Shown piece after piece: positions 1 through 9,432 of a DNA stretch of 64,000 nt (position 1 is the stretch's first letter; each line of letters begins with the position of its first letter). The translations under genes were made by a program, and so were the position numbers. Source of the DNA: Paracoccus nototheniae. Lineage in GTDB: Bacteria; Pseudomonadota; Alphaproteobacteria; Rhodobacterales; Rhodobacteraceae. The stretch covers positions 1 through 64,000 of the forward strand of contig NZ_RQRT01000012.1 of NCBI RefSeq assembly GCF_004335005.1. The letters run 5' to 3'. The notes beneath the pieces are model-generated. The model saw nothing but the letters and a program-made list of their open reading frames with translations, did not search any database and had not been told where the DNA came from.

Positions 1-569
1 GCCACATCGACGCCCCATTCGTCCATCCGGAAATCATAGCAGGCGATCGAGCTGACCCCGTCGACCAGCAACAGCGCCGGATGGCCCGCCCGGTCCAGCG
101 CGCGGCGGACGGCGGCGATGTCGGACCGAACGCCGGTCGCGGTCTCGTTATGGGTGGCCAGGACGGCCTTGATCCGATGGGCGGTGTCGGCGGTCAGGAT
201 CTCCTCGAACCGGTCGGTGGGGATGCCCTCGCCCCAGGGCTGATCCACGACCTGCACATCCAGCCCGTGCCGCTGGCACATGTCGATCCAGCGGTGGCTG
301 AACATCCCGTTCCGGGTGGCCAGCACCGCGGCGCCCGCCGACAGGGTGTTGGTGATCGCCGTCTCCCACCCGCCGGTGCCGGTCGAGGGAAAGACAAAGA
401 CCTGCGCCTGCGTCGATTTCAGGACCTTTTTCACGCCCTCCAGCGCGGGATGCAGGATCTTGCCGAACATCGGGCTGCGATGGTCGATGGTGGGCATGTC
501 GACGGCCTTGCGAAGCACCTCGGGGATGTTCGTCGGGCCGGGAATGAAGATCGGGTTCTGGGTGCTCAC
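1..569 (-). CDS. bhcA: Class V aminotransferase, BhcA-like (aspartate/serine-glyoxylate aminotransferase), partial
   Basis: The reverse strand is open from a GTG at 569 to the window edge and gives about 189 N-terminal residues. They begin MSTQNPIFIPGPTNIPEVLR and continue with SPMFGKI, FPSTGTGGWE and LLVDGVSS, the pattern of class V PLP aminotransferases of the serine/alanine-glyoxylate type. A purine-rich AAGGAGGAG ends 7 bases upstream of GTG and supports this start. The catalytic lysine lies outside the window. In Paracoccus the homologue BhcA transfers the amino group of aspartate to glyoxylate, making glycine for the beta-hydroxyaspartate cycle. The divergent IclR gene beside it is the arrangement described for bhcR-bhcABCD. 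Assigning BhcA rather than a serine-glyoxylate enzyme is inference from that context. Confidence 0.8.
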   Translation of the reverse strand, partial: MSTQNPIFIPGPTNIPEVLRKAVDMPTIDHRSPMFGKILHPALEGVKKVLKSTQAQVFVFPSTGTGGWETAITNTLSAGAAVLATRNGMFSHRWIDMCQRHGLDVQVVDQPWGEGIPTDRFEEILTADTAHRIKAVLATHNETATGVRSDIAAVRRALDRAGHPALLLVDGVSSIACYDFRMDEWGVDV

Positions 570-633
570 AGTCGGCTCCTCCTTGATGCGACAAGGTGTA
601 GCACGGGCGGGGGAACCGGTAAATTTTTTTGAA

Positions 634-724
634 ATGGTTTTCCTGAATACAAATTTAATAAGGTTTTCGCAGGAAAATCATTAGCGAACCATTTTTCCAT
701 TGTCGAAAATTGGGTTTCATGAAA
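634..724. promoter_or_regulatory. bhcA/bhcR divergent control region with inverted repeats
   Basis: The 196-bp gap between the divergent starts is AT-rich and contains an inverted repeat with perfect 8-bp cores, TTTTCCTG (638-645) and CAGGAAAA (670-677). These are extended by ATG/CAT at the outer ends. A second, shorter palindrome TTTCATGAAA lies at 715-724. IclR regulators usually bind such dyads between divergent promoters, so these are candidate operators for the 766-1587 product. Which one is used cannot be told from sequence alone. Confidence 0.45.
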
Positions 725-765
725 ATAATTTAGTACGATCGTAGGTGCAAAAAAGGGCGATTCCG

Positions 766-1587
766 ATGCAGCAGCCGGCACGCAAGCGGGGCCGTCCCAA
801 GGGGGGCAAGGCCGATCAGCCCGCGGCCAGCATCCAGGCCCTGGACCGCGGGCTGGACGTGCTGGAGGCTTTGGCCGCGCATGAGGGCATCACCCTGACC
901 GGGCTGTCCACGCATCTTGATCAGTCGCCCGCGACCATGCACCGCGTTCTGGCCACACTGAAACACCGCCGCTATGTTGAGAACAATCCCGACCGGCAGG
1001 AGTGGTTCATCGGCCCCGAGGCGTTCCGCCTTGGATCGGCGTTCCTGCGGCGCACCAACATCGCCGAACGCAGCCGTGCGGTAATGCGCGACCTGATGGC
1101 CCTGACCGGAGAGACGGCGAACCTGGGCATCGAACGCGACGGCGACGTGCTGTTCGTCAGTCAGGTCGAGACGCATCAGACAATCCGTGCCTTTTTCCCG
1201 CCGGGCACCCGGTCGCCGCTGCATGCCTCGGGGATAGGCAAGGCGCTGCTGGCGGCCTTTGACCCGGCACGGCTGGCAATGTTCGTCCGCGATGCGACCT
1301 TCACGCGGTTTACCGACAAGACCATCGTGGATGCCGACGCGCTGCATGCCGACATCGCCCTGATCCGCCGCCGCGGCTTTGCCTTCGACGACGAGGAGCG
1401 CACCTTGGGAATGCGCTGCGTCGCGGCCTCGATCGTGAACAGCTACGCAGAGGCGGTGGCGGGGGTGTCGGTATCGGGCCCGACAAACCGCATGACCGAT
1501 GCGGCCGTCGACCGGATCGGAGTCATGGTTGCTACGGCGGCGGCGCAGATTTCAGCCAATCTGGGGTCGGCGCAGGGCGGGCGGTGA
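766..1587 (+). CDS. bhcR: IclR-family regulator, BhcR-like
   Basis: The 273-residue product has an N-terminal basic stretch (ARKRGRPKGG), an IclR winged helix (about residues 25-85: SIQALDRGLDVLEAL, then the recognition region SPATMHRVLATL) and a C-terminal effector domain with HASGIGKALLA and DDEERTLGMRCVAA. I chose the ATG at 766 because AAGGGCG precedes it at a suitable distance; an in-frame GTG at 745 is possible. The gene is divergent from the bhcA-like gene, as in Paracoccus, where BhcR senses glyoxylate and controls the bhc operon. The last codons run up to an IS3 scar, so the final residues may have been altered by a past insertion. Confidence 0.82.
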   Translation: MQQPARKRGRPKGGKADQPAASIQALDRGLDVLEALAAHEGITLTGLSTHLDQSPATMHRVLATLKHRRYVENNPDRQEWFIGPEAFRLGSAFLRRTNIAERSRAVMRDLMALTGETANLGIERDGDVLFVSQVETHQTIRAFFPPGTRSPLHASGIGKALLAAFDPARLAMFVRDATFTRFTDKTIVDADALHADIALIRRRGFAFDDEERTLGMRCVAASIVNSYAEAVAGVSVSGPTNRMTDAAVDRIGVMVATAAAQISANLGSAQGGR

Positions 1588-1997
1588 CGGTTCTCCGCGC
1601 GGCGGCCGTTGGGCCGGGTCACAGGGCGGCCCGCCTCCAGCTTTTCGATCTTCGCATAAAGAAGTTCGTTGGCCATGGTGATGTCGCCTACCTTCGTCTT
1701 CAGCCGGGCGATCTCCTCATCGCGCGCGTCGCGCTCGCGCTCCTTCAGCGCGGTCTCGGCCGCAAAAAGGACACGGTCGCGCCATTCCGACAACCGATGC
1801 GCCGGCACGTTCAACTCCCGCGACAACGTCTCGAGGCTCTCGCCCCGCATCAGCCGCTGCACCGCGACCAGCTTCCTCTTCGCCGAGAAGCGATTGCCTC
1901 GACCAGCCTCGGCCCCGCCGCCGCCAGCGTGTGAGACGCGCGTCGTCGCGGCCGAGGCCTCCGTCGCGCCAGGTTTCAACTCGTTCTTGTCGTCCAT
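1588..1997 (-). pseudogene. IS3-family orfA remnant
   Basis: The frame beginning at 1997 encodes the N-terminal helix-turn-helix part of an IS3-type OrfA: AKRKLVAVQRLMRGESLETL, then LNVPAHRLSEWRDRVL and a leucine-rich ELLYAKIEKLEA. The frame then runs on into bhcR antisense without meaning. No orfB follows, because the position it should occupy is taken by bhcR. The element is therefore a decayed fragment left between bhcR and the glc genes. No inverted repeats or target duplication were recognised. Confidence 0.7.
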
Positions 1998-2132
1998 GCT
2001 CTACCCCCGTTCCTACGGAAAAGTAGCGCTCGACGCTGTCTCAAGAAACCGTGCTCCAGCCCAGCATCAGCACAAAACTGCGGAACAAACTGGCGCGTAT
2101 CAGGGGCAATCGTTGGTTGGTTCTCCAACCTA

Positions 2133-2963
2133 TCACTTAGTTGTAGTCCTGCCGGGGCTGTTTTCCGGCGACCCGCCCCGGTTCGGCCCTTTCAGCGCGG
2201 TAAGACCGCCCCGGTCCAGCCTCCGTGATGAAATATCCAGCTTGGCCTCGGCCTCGCGGATCTCTTTGGTGGCGCGGCGAAGATAGCTTAGATGGGCATG
2301 GGCGGCGGCCCGCGCATCATCGGCGCGCTTTTCCAAGATGGCATTGGCGATTGCCAGATGCTGATCGCGCAGCAAATCGCGCACAAGGGGCAGCGTGAAC
2401 AGTCGCTGGCGGTTATGCAGAACATCAGTGCGCAAATTGCCCGATAGAGCCCGCATGATCTGCAAGATAACCAGATTATGGCTCGCCTCATAGATAGCCA
2501 GATGCAGTTCGGCGTCGGCGTCGGCTTCCTCGACAGAATCGTTGCGATCATGCGCGCCCTCGATACGAGCGATGCAGTCGCGGATCCGTGCGATTTCCGG
2601 TTTATTGGCGCGCTCTGCCGCCATCGCGGCGGCCGAACTTTCGACGATATCGCGAAACTCAAGGTAATCGTCTGCCACATCGCTGCGCTGGGCCAGCAAG
2701 GCGATCAGCGGGTCGGTGATACTTTGCGCGCCGATCTGGGCCACCTTCATACCGCGCCCGTCCTTGACCAGCAGGCCCCGGTCCTCCAGTGTCTTTAACG
2801 CGTTGCGCAGGGTCGGGCGTGACACATTCAGCCGCAGCGCCAGTTCGCGTTCGGCCAGCAACATTTCCCCCGGACGCAGGGATCCTTCAAGGATCAAATC
2901 CTCGATTCGGGTCATTGCCCCGTCGGCGGCTTTTTCCGGTCGGTTGGGTCTGGGGTCGCTCAT
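2133..2963 (-). CDS. glcR: GntR/FadR-family regulator, GlcR-like
   Basis: The 276-residue product has a GntR winged helix at about residues 12-75 (MTRIEDLILEGSLRPGEMLLAERELA, with SRPTLRNALKTLEDRGLL as the recognition part) and an all-helical FadR C-terminal domain (FRDIVESSAAAMAAERA, DAELHLAIYEASHN, DQHLAIANAILEKRADDA). The Asp/His residues of DAELHLAI and DQHLAI are the usual metal/effector ligands of this family. I prefer the ATG at 2963 (MSDPRPNRP) to an upstream in-frame start at 3017. It is divergent from the permease-glcDEF operon and so probably its glycolate-responsive regulator, as described for GlcR of Paracoccus. The proline/glycine-rich C-terminal tail is not part of the domain. 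Confidence 0.75.
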   Translation of the reverse strand: MSDPRPNRPEKAADGAMTRIEDLILEGSLRPGEMLLAERELALRLNVSRPTLRNALKTLEDRGLLVKDGRGMKVAQIGAQSITDPLIALLAQRSDVADDYLEFRDIVESSAAAMAAERANKPEIARIRDCIARIEGAHDRNDSVEEADADAELHLAIYEASHNLVILQIMRALSGNLRTDVLHNRQRLFTLPLVRDLLRDQHLAIANAILEKRADDARAAAHAHLSYLRRATKEIREAEAKLDISSRRLDRGGLTALKGPNRGGSPENSPGRTTTK

Positions 2964-3057
2964 CGGGGTCACGGTCTTTCGTTGGTTTATGTCAGCAATA
3001 GCGTGGCAGAATGCCACCGTGAAACAATCATGCGCTAATGGCCATTCTGCATTTTCC

Positions 3058-3087
3058 TTGACAGTTTTGGTAAAATTATTTTACCAA
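3058..3087 (+). promoter_or_regulatory. glc operon promoter with 21-bp palindromic operator
   Basis: A perfect dyad with 10-bp arms, TTGGTAAAAT and ATTTTACCAA around one central base, lies at 3067-3087. A consensus -35 hexamer TTGACA sits at 3058-3063, immediately before it. FadR-type regulators bind TGGT...ACCA dyads, so this is the likely operator of the divergent regulator. A repressor there would cover the spacer and -10. No clear -10 hexamer was identified. Confidence 0.6.
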
Positions 3088-3199
3088 CAATCATCGCTGG
3101 TCTGGGAGGGCTGGCCGATTTTTACAAAAAAACATGTCGAGTTCCGTGTGGTTCTGATGTCTCGACCGGGGAATCCACCTTCAGGGAGGAAATGGCCAG

Positions 3200-4909
3200 A
3201 TGTCGACAGGTGTTTTGGCGCTATTGGCGTTTTTGCCGATTCTAACGGCAGGGGTGCTGCTGATCGGTTTCAGGGTGCCCGCGAAATACGTGATGCCGTT
3301 GGTCTATGTGCTTGCGGTGGTCGTAGCGATTACCGCTTGGGGCGTCAGCGCCAACCGGATCGTCGCATCGACATTGCAGGGCCTTGTGCAAAGCGCGGGT
3401 CTGCTGTGGATCATCTTTGGCGCCATTCTGTTGCTGAACACGCTGAAACATTCCGGGGCAATTTCAACCATTCGTTCGGGCTTTACCGCGATCAGTCCTG
3501 ATCGCCGCATTCAGGTCATCCTGATTGCTTGGCTGTTTGGTTCGTTCATCGAAGGCGCGTCGGGGTTCGGCACGCCTGCTGCGGTCGCAGCCCCGCTGAT
3601 GGTGGCGGTAGGGTTCCCGGCCATGGCCGCCGTTGTATTCGGGATGATGATTCAATCAACGCCAGTATCCTTCGGCGCGGTCGGAACGCCGCTGATCGTC
3701 GGCGTGCAGACCGGCCTTGATCGCACTGCCATTGGCGGCGAACTAGATGCGGTCGGATCAAACTGGGACGCGTTCTTCCACATCATCACCTCCGAAGTGG
3801 CAGTTTTGCATGCCATCTGCGGCACCCTTTTGCCGCTGTTTCTGGTGGTAGTAATGACGCGGTTTTTCGGTAGGAATAAAAGTTGGACCGAGGGTCTGTC
3901 GATTGCGCCCTTTGCGATCGCCGCCGCCTTTGCGATGACCATTCCCTATGTCCTGTCGGCGTATTTTTTAGGTGCCGAATTCCCGTCGGTCATCGGCGGC
4001 CTGGTCGGTCTTTCGCTGATGACCTTTGCCGCCCGCAAAGGCATTTTGGTGCCGCGCGACACGTGGGATTTTCCGCCGGTCGCCGACTGGTCTAAGGAAT
4101 GGTTCGGTAAGGTCGATTTCAAGCTGGACGATCTGGCGCAGCGCAAGATCCCGCTGACACTGGCATGGGCGCCTTATGTGATCCTCGCAGTCGTCTTGGT
4201 CCTGAGCCGGACCATCGCGCCCTTTGGCGATCTGCTGAAATCCGCCAATATCGCATTCAGCGGCATGCTGGGCGAAGAAGGAATAAACGGTGATTTTTCA
4301 CTGCTGTTCTCGCCCGGAGGGATTCTAGTGATGATCTGCCTGGTGACGGTAGTGATGAACCGCATGTCGTTCAGCGGCTTTACCAAAGCGGTCAGTGAAA
4401 GTAGCGCCACACTCTTGGGCGCAGGCTTCGTGTTAATCTTTACCGTGCCGATGGTGCGGGTGATGATCAATTCGGGCATCAACGCTAATGACCTGCAAAG
4501 CATGCCGGTTTTGGTCGCCGACTGGGTTTCGACGCAGGTGGGGTCGGTTTATCCGTTCTTTGCCCCGGCAGTTGGGGCTTTGGGTGCGTTTCTGGCCGGG
4601 TCGAACACGGTCAGCAACCTGATGCTAAGCCAGTTCCAGTTCTCGGTGGCCGAAGGTCTGGGGCTGTCGTCGGCATTGATGGTGGCCGCACAATCGGTGG
4701 GCGCTGCCGCCGGGAACATGATCGCCATCCACAATGTTGTGGCCGCATCTGCGACCGTTGGTTTGCTGGGTAAAGAAGGCGCGACTTTGCGCATCACTAT
4801 TCTGCCGACGATCTATTATCTGGTGTTTTCCGGGCTGCTGGTCTGCATCGGGTTCTTTGTCCTTGGCATTGGTGATCCGCTGTCTGGCACGGTCTTGCCC
4901 GGCAACTAA
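3200..4909 (+). CDS. LctP-family lactate/glycolate permease
   Basis: This 569-residue, very hydrophobic protein has about 12-14 membrane segments and the LctP-family signatures [20 protein letters not shown] (about residue 115) and, near the C-terminus, [19 protein letters not shown]. It imports L-lactate or glycolate with protons across the inner membrane. The start is fixed by AGGGAGGA at 3183-3190, 9 bases before ATG. It is the first gene of a co-directional operon with glcD, glcE and glcF, so glycolate is the likely substrate (the E. coli paralogue in this role is GlcA). The length is typical of the family. Confidence 0.88.
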   Translation: MSTGVLALLAFLPILTAGVLLIGFRVPAKYVMPLVYVLAVVVAITAWGVSANRIVASTLQGLVQSAGLLWIIFGAILLLNTLKHSGAISTIRSGFTAISPDRRIQVILIAWLFGSFIEGASGFGTPAAVAAPLMVAVGFPAMAAVVFGMMIQSTPVSFGAVGTPLIVGVQTGLDRTAIGGELDAVGSNWDAFFHIITSEVAVLHAICGTLLPLFLVVVMTRFFGRNKSWTEGLSIAPFAIAAAFAMTIPYVLSAYFLGAEFPSVIGGLVGLSLMTFAARKGILVPRDTWDFPPVADWSKEWFGKVDFKLDDLAQRKIPLTLAWAPYVILAVVLVLSRTIAPFGDLLKSANIAFSGMLGEEGINGDFSLLFSPGGILVMICLVTVVMNRMSFSGFTKAVSESSATLLGAGFVLIFTVPMVRVMINSGINANDLQSMPVLVADWVSTQVGSVYPFFAPAVGALGAFLAGSNTVSNLMLSQFQFSVAEGLGLSSALMVAAQSVGAAAGNMIAIHNVVAASATVGLLGKEGATLRITILPTIYYLVFSGLLVCIGFFVLGIGDPLSGTVLPGN

Positions 4910-4961
4910 AACCGCAACCATCCGCCTGCCTTAATTCTGAACAATGAAAGGGACCACACCC

Positions 4962-6419
4962 GTGTCAACGATTGCCATGCCCGCCCCGAATGCCGGTCTG
5001 ATCGCCCGCAAACCGGATATTGTTGCCGCGCTGGCCGCGGTCCTGCCCGCCGATGCGATCATTTCGGATGCCGATGAAACGCGGGCTTACGAATGCGACG
5101 CGCTGACCGCCTATCGCTGTGCACCGCTTGCCGTCGTGCTGCCCCGCACGACGGAAGAGGTCGCGGCAGCGATGAGGGTCTGTCACGATCTGGGCGTGCC
5201 GGTCATTCCGCGCGGCGCGGGCACCTCGCTGGCGGGGGGCGCGCTGCCCACCGCCGACAGCGTCGTGATCGGCACCATGCGGCTGTCGGCCTTTCTGGAA
5301 ATCGACACCGCTAACCGGTTCATCCGTGTGCAAAGCGGCATCACCAACCTGTCGGTCAGCGCCGAACTGGAACCCGAAGGCTTCTTTTACGCCCCCGACC
5401 CATCGTCGCAACTGGCCTGCACCATCGCGGGCAATATCGGAATGAATTCGGGTGGCGCGCATTGCCTTAAATACGGCGTTACCACGAATAATCTGCTGGG
5501 CGTCCGGATGGTGCTGGCCAATGGCGAGATCGTCGAACTGGGCGGCGCAGCCTTTGGCGGGCAGGGCTTGGACATGCTGGGCCTGATCTGCGGGTCCGAA
5601 GGTCAGCTTGGCATCGTGACCGAGGCGACGTTGCGCATCCTGCCCCGTCCGCAGGGCGCGCGCCCGATGCTGATCGGTTTCGACAGCGCCGAAACGGCAG
5701 GCGAATGTGTCACCCGGATCATCCGGTCCGGCGTCCTGCCGGTCGCCATTGAATATATGGACGATGTCTGCCTGCGCGCGGTTGAAGACTTCGCCAAGGC
5801 CGGCTACCCCGACTGCCCGGCCATGCTGATCGTCGAGGTCGAAGGTTCCGAGGCGGAAATCACCGATCAGATCGAACGCATCCGTCTGATCGCCGACGAC
5901 CTGCATCCGGTCGAATTCCGATCAAGCCGGAACGAGGCGGAATCTTTGGCTATCTGGAAAGGCCGCAAATCGGCCTTTGGCGCGATGGGCCGATTGGGCG
6001 ATTATCTGTGCCTTGACGGCACGGTGCCGGTGTCGCAACTGTCCTTTACCCTGCGCCGGATCGGTGAATTGTCCAAGGAACACGGGCTGAAAATTGCCAA
6101 TGTCTTTCACGCGGGCGATGGCAATATGCATCCGCTGATCCTGTTCGATGCCAATACCCCCGGCGATCTGGAACGGGCCGAGGCTTGCGGCAACGACATC
6201 CTGCGGCTCTGTGTCGACGTTGGCGGCTGTCTGACCGGCGAACATGGCGTTGGTATCGAAAAGCGCGACCTGATGGGCAGCCAATATGGCGCGGACGACA
6301 TGGCCATTCAGATGGAAATAAAAGATGCCTTTGATCCGCAATGGCTGCTGAACCCGGCAAAGGTCTTTCCGCTGGAAACCAGCCGCCCGCACCGCGACCG
6401 CGCGGCGGCCGGCCATTGA
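4962..6419 (+). CDS. glcD: Glycolate oxidase subunit GlcD (FAD-linked)
   Basis: The 485-residue FAD/PCMH oxidase subunit carries the FAD-binding signatures PRGAGTSLAGGA (about residue 88) and AGNIGMNSGGAHCLKYGVTT. The C-terminal cap has NVFHAGDGNMHP and GEHGVGIEKRDLM, typical of GlcD and D-lactate dehydrogenases. GlcDEF oxidises glycolate to glyoxylate and passes electrons to the respiratory chain. The GTG at 4962 is chosen because AAGGGA at 4948-4953 lies 8 bases upstream; an ATG at 4944 would place that ribosome site inside the gene. The stop overlaps the glcE start (TGATG). Confidence 0.92.
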   Translation: MSTIAMPAPNAGLIARKPDIVAALAAVLPADAIISDADETRAYECDALTAYRCAPLAVVLPRTTEEVAAAMRVCHDLGVPVIPRGAGTSLAGGALPTADSVVIGTMRLSAFLEIDTANRFIRVQSGITNLSVSAELEPEGFFYAPDPSSQLACTIAGNIGMNSGGAHCLKYGVTTNNLLGVRMVLANGEIVELGGAAFGGQGLDMLGLICGSEGQLGIVTEATLRILPRPQGARPMLIGFDSAETAGECVTRIIRSGVLPVAIEYMDDVCLRAVEDFAKAGYPDCPAMLIVEVEGSEAEITDQIERIRLIADDLHPVEFRSSRNEAESLAIWKGRKSAFGAMGRLGDYLCLDGTVPVSQLSFTLRRIGELSKEHGLKIANVFHAGDGNMHPLILFDANTPGDLERAEACGNDILRLCVDVGGCLTGEHGVGIEKRDLMGSQYGADDMAIQMEIKDAFDPQWLLNPAKVFPLETSRPHRDRAAAGH

Positions 6420-7552
6420 TGGCACACAGCATCGCACCGGGGGACGAGACGGAACTGGCGACCTTTGTCGCCGATTGCCACGCCAACGCGCGGCCCCTGC
6501 GCATCGCCGGTGGCGGCACGCGCATCCGCAACGCCGCCGCCGCCGGAGATACCGCGCTGACCACCCGTCAGATGTCTGGTATCGTGACCTACGAACCCGG
6601 CGAACTGACCCTGATCGTCCGCACCGGCACACCAATCGATGAAATTACCCTCACCCTTGCCGCCGAAGGTCAGGCCTTTGCTTTTGAACCGATGGATCAC
6701 CGAGGATTGCTGGGGTCGAACGGGGTGCCGACGATTGGCGGCATGGTCGCGGGAAATGTCTCGGGGCCGTGCCGGTTGCGGGCAGGGGCCTGCCGCGATC
6801 ATCTGCTGGGCGTGCGGTTCGTCGATGGCCGGGGCCGGGTAGTCAAGAACGGCGGGCGGGTGATGAAAAACGTCACCGGCATGGATCTGGGCAAGCTGAT
6901 GTGCGGCTCCTACGGCACGTTGGGCGTGCTGACCGAAGTGGCGCTAAAAACCCTGCCCTTGGCCGAAAGCCAGAAAACGCTGGCATTTCCCAGTGTCTCG
7001 GTAGCCGACGCGGTCGCCATCTTCTCTACCGCACTGGCGACCCCGTTCGAAGTGTCGGGCGCGGCCTTTCACGACGGCACGGCATGGCTGCGCATCGAAG
7101 GTCTGTCGCGGCAGGTGGATTACCGCCGCGATCAATTGGTAACTTTGTTCCGCAACCGCGAAATCGACACGCTTTCCGATGCGCGCAGCCGGGACTTGTG
7201 GCGCGGCCTGCGCGATCTGTCGCATTTTGCTGGCACCGCCGATGCGGTGTGGCGCATTCTCGTCAAGCCGACCGATGCGCCTGCGACCGCTGCCGCGCTG
7301 CAGGCTCTGGGCGGTGATCTGTCGCTGGATTGGGGTGGCGGTCTGATCTGGTATCGCGGCAGCGGCGACGCCGCGGCCGTGCGCCGGGGCGCCGCGTTAG
7401 GTCAGGCGATGCTGATGCGCCGCGCCGCTGACAGCGCCTTTCCCAGCCCCGTCTTTCCGCCCCAATCGAAAGGCGTGGCGCAACTGTCCCAAGCGTTGCG
7501 CCGGACCTTCGATCCTGCGGGCATTTTCAACCCCGGCCTGATGGACATCTGA
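6419..7552 (+). CDS. glcE: Glycolate oxidase subunit GlcE (FAD-binding)
   Basis: The 377-residue product has an FAD-binding PCMH fold: RIAGGGTRIRN near the N-terminus, TIGGMVAGNVSGPCRLRAG in the middle, and NVTGMDLGKLMCGSYGTLGV. The length fits GlcE, the smaller flavoprotein-like subunit needed for glycolate oxidase assembly. The ATG at 6419 shares its A with the glcD stop, which implies translational coupling. A longer frame reaching back to 6341 is inside glcD and is not a credible start. glcF begins one base after its stop. Confidence 0.9.
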   Translation: MAHSIAPGDETELATFVADCHANARPLRIAGGGTRIRNAAAAGDTALTTRQMSGIVTYEPGELTLIVRTGTPIDEITLTLAAEGQAFAFEPMDHRGLLGSNGVPTIGGMVAGNVSGPCRLRAGACRDHLLGVRFVDGRGRVVKNGGRVMKNVTGMDLGKLMCGSYGTLGVLTEVALKTLPLAESQKTLAFPSVSVADAVAIFSTALATPFEVSGAAFHDGTAWLRIEGLSRQVDYRRDQLVTLFRNREIDTLSDARSRDLWRGLRDLSHFAGTADAVWRILVKPTDAPATAAALQALGGDLSLDWGGGLIWYRGSGDAAAVRRGAALGQAMLMRRAADSAFPSPVFPPQSKGVAQLSQALRRTFDPAGIFNPGLMDI

Positions 7553-7553
7553 C

Positions 7554-8891
7554 ATGCAAACGAATTTCACGCCCCAGCAGCTTGCCGACCCCAATACCGC
7601 CCGGTCGAACGAAATTCTGCGGTCCTGTGTGCATTGCGGGTTCTGCACCGCCACTTGCCCGACCTACAAGGTGCTGGGCGACGAGTTGGACAGCCCCCGT
7701 GGCCGGATCTATCTGATCAAGGATATGTTGGAAAACAACAAGGTGCCGGATGAAAAAACAGTCCTGCATATCGACCGCTGCCTAAGCTGCCTTAGCTGTA
7801 TGACGACCTGCCCGTCGGGGGTGCATTACATGCACCTGATCGATCACGCCCGCGAATATATCAACGAAAATTACAAACGCCGCTGGGATGACCGGGCCCT
7901 GCGCTGGGTGCTGGCGCTGATCCTGCCCTATCCAACGCGGTTCCGGTTGGCGCTGGTGGCGGCACGTTTTGCGCGACCCTTTCGCAAACTGGTGCCCGAT
8001 CCCCGTCTGCGCGCGATGCTGGATATGGCCCCCGCCCATCTGCCCGCGCCCAGCCTCAACGACCGGCCCCAGACCCTGTCCGCGACCGGACCCCGCCGCA
8101 AACGTGTCGCCCTGTTGATCGGCTGCGCCCAACGCGCGCTGAACACCGATATCAACGACGCCACCATCCGCCTGCTGCGCCGCCACGGCTGTGACGTGGT
8201 GATCCCGCAAGGAGTGGGCTGCTGCGGTGCCTTGACGCATCACATGGGCAAGACCGACGACAGCCACGCCATGGCCGCCGCCAATATCCGCGCCCTGATG
8301 ACTGAAATCGACGGCGAGGGGCTGGACGCCCTGGTCATCAACACCTCTGGCTGCGGCACCACCGTCAAGGATTACGGCCATATGCTGCGCAACGATCCCT
8401 TGGCTGACGATGCCGCGCGCGTTTCGGCGCTGGCAAAAGATGTGTCCGAGGTGATGGCCGATTTGGGCATCACCGATGCCACCCACGCCGATCCGCTGCG
8501 CGTCGCCTATCACGCCGCTTGTTCGCTGCAACACGGCCAACAGGTGCGGACCGCGCCCAAAGATCTGCTGAAAGCTGCCGGGTTTCAGGTGGTGGAACCC
8601 AAAGACAGCCATATCTGCTGCGGCTCGGCGGGCACTTATAACCTGATGCAGCCCGAGATTTCCGCGCAGTTGAAAACCCGCAAGGTCGCCGCTATCGAGG
8701 CGACAGGCCCGCAGGTCATTGCGGCGGGCAATATAGGCTGCATGATGCAGATCGGGTCCGTCACCGGCATCCCGATCGTCCATACAGTTGAACTGCTCGA
8801 CTGGGCGACAGGCGGCCCGAAACCGCGCGGCCTGAAACATCAGAGCGCGGCACCGGCAGTCGCCCCTGAAATTCCCCGATTGCGGTCCTGA
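7554..8891 (+). CDS. glcF: Glycolate oxidase iron-sulfur subunit GlcF
   Basis: The 445-residue product has two 4Fe-4S ferredoxin motifs, CVHCGFCTATCP (about residue 24) and CLSCLSCMTTCP (about residue 77). Two CCG domains follow (GVGCCGALTHHMG and SHICCGSAGTYN), the architecture of GlcF/heterodisulfide-reductase-like electron-transfer subunits. It would take electrons from GlcD/GlcE to the quinone pool. The proline-rich tail after VELLDWATGG looks like a normal variable end. It is the last gene of the permease-glcDEF operon; no glcG or malate synthase follows. Confidence 0.92.
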   Translation: MQTNFTPQQLADPNTARSNEILRSCVHCGFCTATCPTYKVLGDELDSPRGRIYLIKDMLENNKVPDEKTVLHIDRCLSCLSCMTTCPSGVHYMHLIDHAREYINENYKRRWDDRALRWVLALILPYPTRFRLALVAARFARPFRKLVPDPRLRAMLDMAPAHLPAPSLNDRPQTLSATGPRRKRVALLIGCAQRALNTDINDATIRLLRRHGCDVVIPQGVGCCGALTHHMGKTDDSHAMAAANIRALMTEIDGEGLDALVINTSGCGTTVKDYGHMLRNDPLADDAARVSALAKDVSEVMADLGITDATHADPLRVAYHAACSLQHGQQVRTAPKDLLKAAGFQVVEPKDSHICCGSAGTYNLMQPEISAQLKTRKVAAIEATGPQVIAAGNIGCMMQIGSVTGIPIVHTVELLDWATGGPKPRGLKHQSAAPAVAPEIPRLRS

Positions 8892-9217
8892 TCTTTTCGA
8901 CCTAGCAATTGAAGATGCCATTCCAAAGATCCTCAAGCAGCTGCCAGGACCCGCAATCGAGGCGCTGGCAGTCGCAACCGTGCCCGGCTGGCTGTTCGCG
9001 GCCGATGCCGAAGGCAAGGTTCACTGGATGGAGCTTGGCTGACGGGTCAGCCGTTTCGGGTGACCTTGATCGTCGGGTGCGACAGGTCATGGATGTGCGC
9101 CAGCTTGGCGGCCGCCGCACCCAAAGAGGACGCAAGGCTGGTTGTTGTTGAGCCTACCGCAAATTGTGCTAAAATCAGGCCTGAGACCGAGCGTTAGCCG
9201 AAAAATCGCCATCTATC
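8892..9217. other. Gene-poor stretch with decayed coding fragments
   Basis: No intact gene is visible here. A forward frame from about 8901 to 9042 reads FDLAIEDAIPKILKQL and ends PGWLFAADAEGKVHWMELG, like the C-terminus of a lost gene. A reverse frame at about 9050-9150 reads as a second short C-terminus (LGAAAAKLAHIHDLSH). Neither has a start, a ribosome site or a recognised family. The stretch marks the edge between the glycolate module and mobile DNA. Confidence 0.3.
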
Positions 9218-9364
9218 GATGCGAGGTTTTCAAGGCCACCATTTGCGTGATTCTCGCCCCCACCCCCTCCCTGAAAACCCAGCATCTAAGTAGCGTGTAT
9301 ACAAGCAGCGGAATTTGAGATAGCGGGATAGATGGAGTTCCGGTGAGGGCGAAAACCCGGCATC
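9218..9364. repeat. Iteron-like repeats upstream of a winged-helix gene
   Basis: A 14-bp motif, GAAAACCCAGCATC (9273-9286), recurs as GAAAACCCGGCATC (9351-9364). It also occurs inverted as GATGCGAGGTTTTC (9218-9231), where the reverse complement differs at two central bases. The three copies lie 69 to 215 bp upstream of the gene at 9433. They could be binding sites for its winged-helix product or a small replication or partition site. Confidence 0.5.
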
Positions 9365-9432
9365 GCGAGATGCGTTTGCTGCATTGAGCGCTGCCGCTGA
9401 CCTGCGTAGATCCAAAGGTCAGGAGGCCCAAG

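Noticed and set aside
148..594. Reverse frame of 148 residues overlapping the aminotransferase
   Set aside because: Low-complexity His/Arg/Gly product. The frame from GTG 569 gives an unmistakable class V aminotransferase.
1443..1589. Continuation of the IS3 orfA frame into bhcR
   Set aside because: This part is antisense to the conserved C-terminus of the IclR protein and has no OrfA similarity.
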